Shown here: piece after piece, positions 62,201 through 64,000 of the stretch | Layout of the letters: every line of letters starts with the position of its first letter | Numbering within the stretch: the first letter of the stretch is position 1 | Source of the DNA: Auanema rhodensis | Taxonomy: Eukaryota > Nematoda > Chromadorea > Rhabditida > Rhabditidae | NCBI GenBank assembly: GCA_964057225.1 | Contig: OZ059894.1 | Coordinates: forward strand, 12,844,131-12,908,130 | Direction: 5' to 3' | Length of the DNA: 64,000 nucleotides | Position numbers and translations under genes: made by a program | Notes under the pieces: model-generated | The model's database searches: none | The model's input: only the letters and a program-made list of their open reading frames with translations | What the model was told of the DNA's origin: nothing

Positions 62201-64000
62201 TGATTAAATGAAGAAAATGGAGTAAAATGAATTGGAAAATTATAAAATATTTCCATGTTTTATTTTTTTAGTATCAGAAAATTCAAATTAAGATCGTTTT
62301 TAATGTTTCAAATCTCAATGAACGAATGAATTGTTTCAAAACTATTGTAAAAATATGAGATTGTTTCAAAATACGTGATTAAATGAAGAAAATGGAGCAA
62401 AATGAATTGGAAAATTATAAAATATTTTCATGTTTTATTTCTTGAGTATCAAAATATTTAAACTTTTTTTTTTCACTGTTTAAAATCTTAATGAACGAAT
62501 GAATTGTTTCAAAACTATTGTAAAAATATGAGATTGTTTCAAAATACGTGATTAAATGAAGAAAATGGAGTAAAATGAATTGGAAAATTATAAAATATTT
62601 TCATGTTTTATTTCTTGAGTTTCAAAATATTCAAACTTTTTTTTTTCACTGTTTAAAATCTTACAGAACGAATGAATTGTTTCAAAACTATTGTAAAAAT
62701 TTGAGATTGTTTCAAAATACGTGATTAAATGAAGAAAATGGAGTAAAATGAATTGGAAAATTATAAAATATTTCCATGTTTTATTTTCTTAGTATCAGAA
62801 AATTCGAATTAAGATCGTTTTCAATGTTTCAAATCTTAATGAACGAATTAATTGTTTCAAAACTATTGTAAAAATATGAGATTGTTTCAAAATACGTGAT
62901 TAAATGAAGAAAATGGAGTAAAATGAATTGGAAAATTATAAAATATTTCCATGTTTTATTTTTTTAGTATCAGAAAATTCAAATTAAGATCGTTTTTAAT
63001 GTTTCAAATCTCAATGAACGAATGAATTGTTTCAAAACTATTGTAAAAATATGAGATTGTTTCAAAATACGTGATTAAATGAAGAAAATGGAGTAAAATG
63101 AATTGGAAAATTATAAAATATTTTCATGTTTTATTTCTTGAGTATCAAAATATTTAAACTTTTTTTTTTCACTGTTTAAAATCTTAATGAACGAATGAAT
63201 TGTTTCAAAACTATTGTAAAAATATGAGATTGTTTCAAAATACGTGATTAAATGAAGGAAATGGAGTAAAATGAATTGGAAAATTATAAAATATTTTCAT
63301 GTTTTATTTCTTGAGTTTCAAAATATTCAAACTTTTTTTTTTCACTGTTTAAAATCTTAATTAACGAATGAATTGTTTCAAAACTATTGTAAAAATATGA
63401 GATTGTTTCAAAATACGTGATTAAATGAAGAAAATGGAGTAAAATGAATTGGAAAATTATAAAATATTTCCATGTTTTATTTTTTTAGTATCAGAAAATT
63501 CAAATTAAGATCGTTTTTAATGTTTCAAATCTCAATGAACGAATGAATTGTTTCAAAACTATTGTAAAAATATGAGATTGTTTCAAAATACGTGATTAAA
63601 TGAAGAAAATGGAGCAAAATGAATTGGAAAATTATAAAATATTTTCATGTTTTATTTCTTGAGTATCAAAATATTTAAACTTTTTTTTTTCACTGTTTAA
63701 AATCTTAATGAACGAATGAATTGTTTCAAAACTATTGTAAAAATATGAGATTGTTTCAAAATACGTGATTAAATGAAGAAAATGGAGTAAAATGAATTGG
63801 AAAATTATAAAATATTTTCATGTTTTATTTCTTGAGTTTCAAAATATTCAAACTTTTTTTTTTCACTGTTTAAAATCTTACAGAACGAATGAATTGTTTC
63901 AAAACTATTGTAAAAATTTGAGATTGTTTCAAAATACGTGATTAAATGAAGAAAATGGAGTAAAATGAATTGGAAAATTATAAAATATTTCCATGTTTTA
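59285..64000. repeat. HOR block 22, 27 monomers plus partial, no M18
   Basis: M1-M15, then a baseline/M13 chimera (61894-62066), M5-M10, an M7/M13 chimera (63111-63283), M5-M8 and a 23-bp start of a class B monomer (63978). Private changes: 60116 in M5, 60516 in M8, 61230 in M12. Confidence 0.9.
61894..64000. repeat. 7-monomer tandem repeat without M18 (period 1217 bp)
   Basis: An M13-tailed chimera then M5-M10 at 61894-63110; a second M13-tailed chimera (head of M7 type) then M5-M8 and a partial monomer at 63111-64000, cut off by the window end. The two chimeras differ in their heads (GAGTTTC against GAGTATC with ATTTAAAC). Confidence 0.85.

Larger units (their letters stand above)
1..64000. 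repeat. AT-rich satellite array, 173/175-bp monomers, head to tail
   Basis: The whole window is tandem monomers in one orientation: 184 of class A (173 bp), 162 of class B (175 bp) and 21 of class D (175 bp), plus a 23-bp partial at the end. Counts come from locating each TTATAAAATAT start, and summed lengths agree with coordinates in all 22 blocks. One class A monomer has 35 G+C in 173 bases. Copies of the same subtype differ by few or no bases. No unique or transposon sequence interrupts it. The length is close to a nucleosome repeat, and a centromeric or pericentromeric role is inferred, not shown. The species is not identifiable from this sequence. Confidence 0.99.

Noticed and set aside
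1-64000. Protein-coding genes
   Set aside because: Monomer lengths of 173 and 175 shift the frame at each unit and stop codons are dense on both strands; short open frames are by-products of the repeat.
1-64000. CRISPR array
   Set aside because: Repeats are 173-175 bp and directly contiguous with no unique spacers; there are no cas genes.
1-64000. Transposon, LTR or integrated virus
   Set aside because: No terminal repeats, target-site duplications, coding remnants or non-satellite sequence anywhere.
1-64000. Telomeric repeats or a chromosome end
   Set aside because: No short G-rich or insect/plant/nematode-type telomere motif is present at either edge.

Overview
The window is one uninterrupted satellite DNA array. 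I could divide it from end to end into 367 complete head-to-tail monomers, all in the same orientation, plus a 23-bp partial monomer at 63978-64000. A typical monomer is about 20% G+C (35 of 173 bases in one I counted). There is no gene, RNA gene, transposon, inversion or unique sequence. Nothing identifies the species. The organisation (monomers of about nucleosome length, a multi-monomer higher-order repeat, and repeated unequal exchange) is what is known from eukaryotic centromeric or pericentromeric heterochromatin, so a eukaryote is the sensible inference. Centromere identity is not shown.

Monomer classes, from hand segmentation: class A, 173 bp, with a run of ten T at offsets 50-59 (184 copies); class B, 175 bp, in which offsets about 25-75 are replaced by a different segment containing AGATCG (162 copies); and class D, here M18, 175 bp, with a strongly diverged left half (21 copies). 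The right half, from about offset 100 to the end, is nearly the same in every class. I count a monomer from the T of TTATAAAATAT.

Higher-order structure: point variants distinguish 18 ordered monomers, M1 to M18, which make a canonical higher-order repeat (HOR) of 3132 bp, present complete at 7309-10440 and 12527-15658. M4 and M11 are identical, and so are M10 and M15. M6 differs from M10/M15 only by one T-to-C near its end. Using the 21 copies of M18 as punctuation, the window falls into 22 blocks of 7 to 31 monomers. Every non-canonical block can be written as the 18-mer with internal deletions, duplications or chimeric monomers. In every block the measured length equals the sum predicted from the monomer string (allowing for four T-run changes and four 30-bp expansions), which supports the segmentation.

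Region by region: 1-7308 holds rearranged blocks ending in a tandem 7-mer. 7309-15658 holds two canonical 18-mers around a 12-mer. 15659-26274 holds 23-, 19- and 19-mers. 26275-32190 carries a duplicated M18/M15 chimera. 32191-45936 holds 4-mer, 8-mer and 2-mer duplications. 44370-51506 is a 21-monomer tandem duplication (3655-bp period), followed by a 10-monomer tandem duplication (49765-53248). 52553-58065 is a 31-monomer block with an 11-mer tandem duplication and four monomers lengthened by a 30-bp internal duplication. 59285-64000 starts canonically and then becomes a 7-mer array with no M18. The window therefore reads as a record of ongoing unequal exchange and local amplification.
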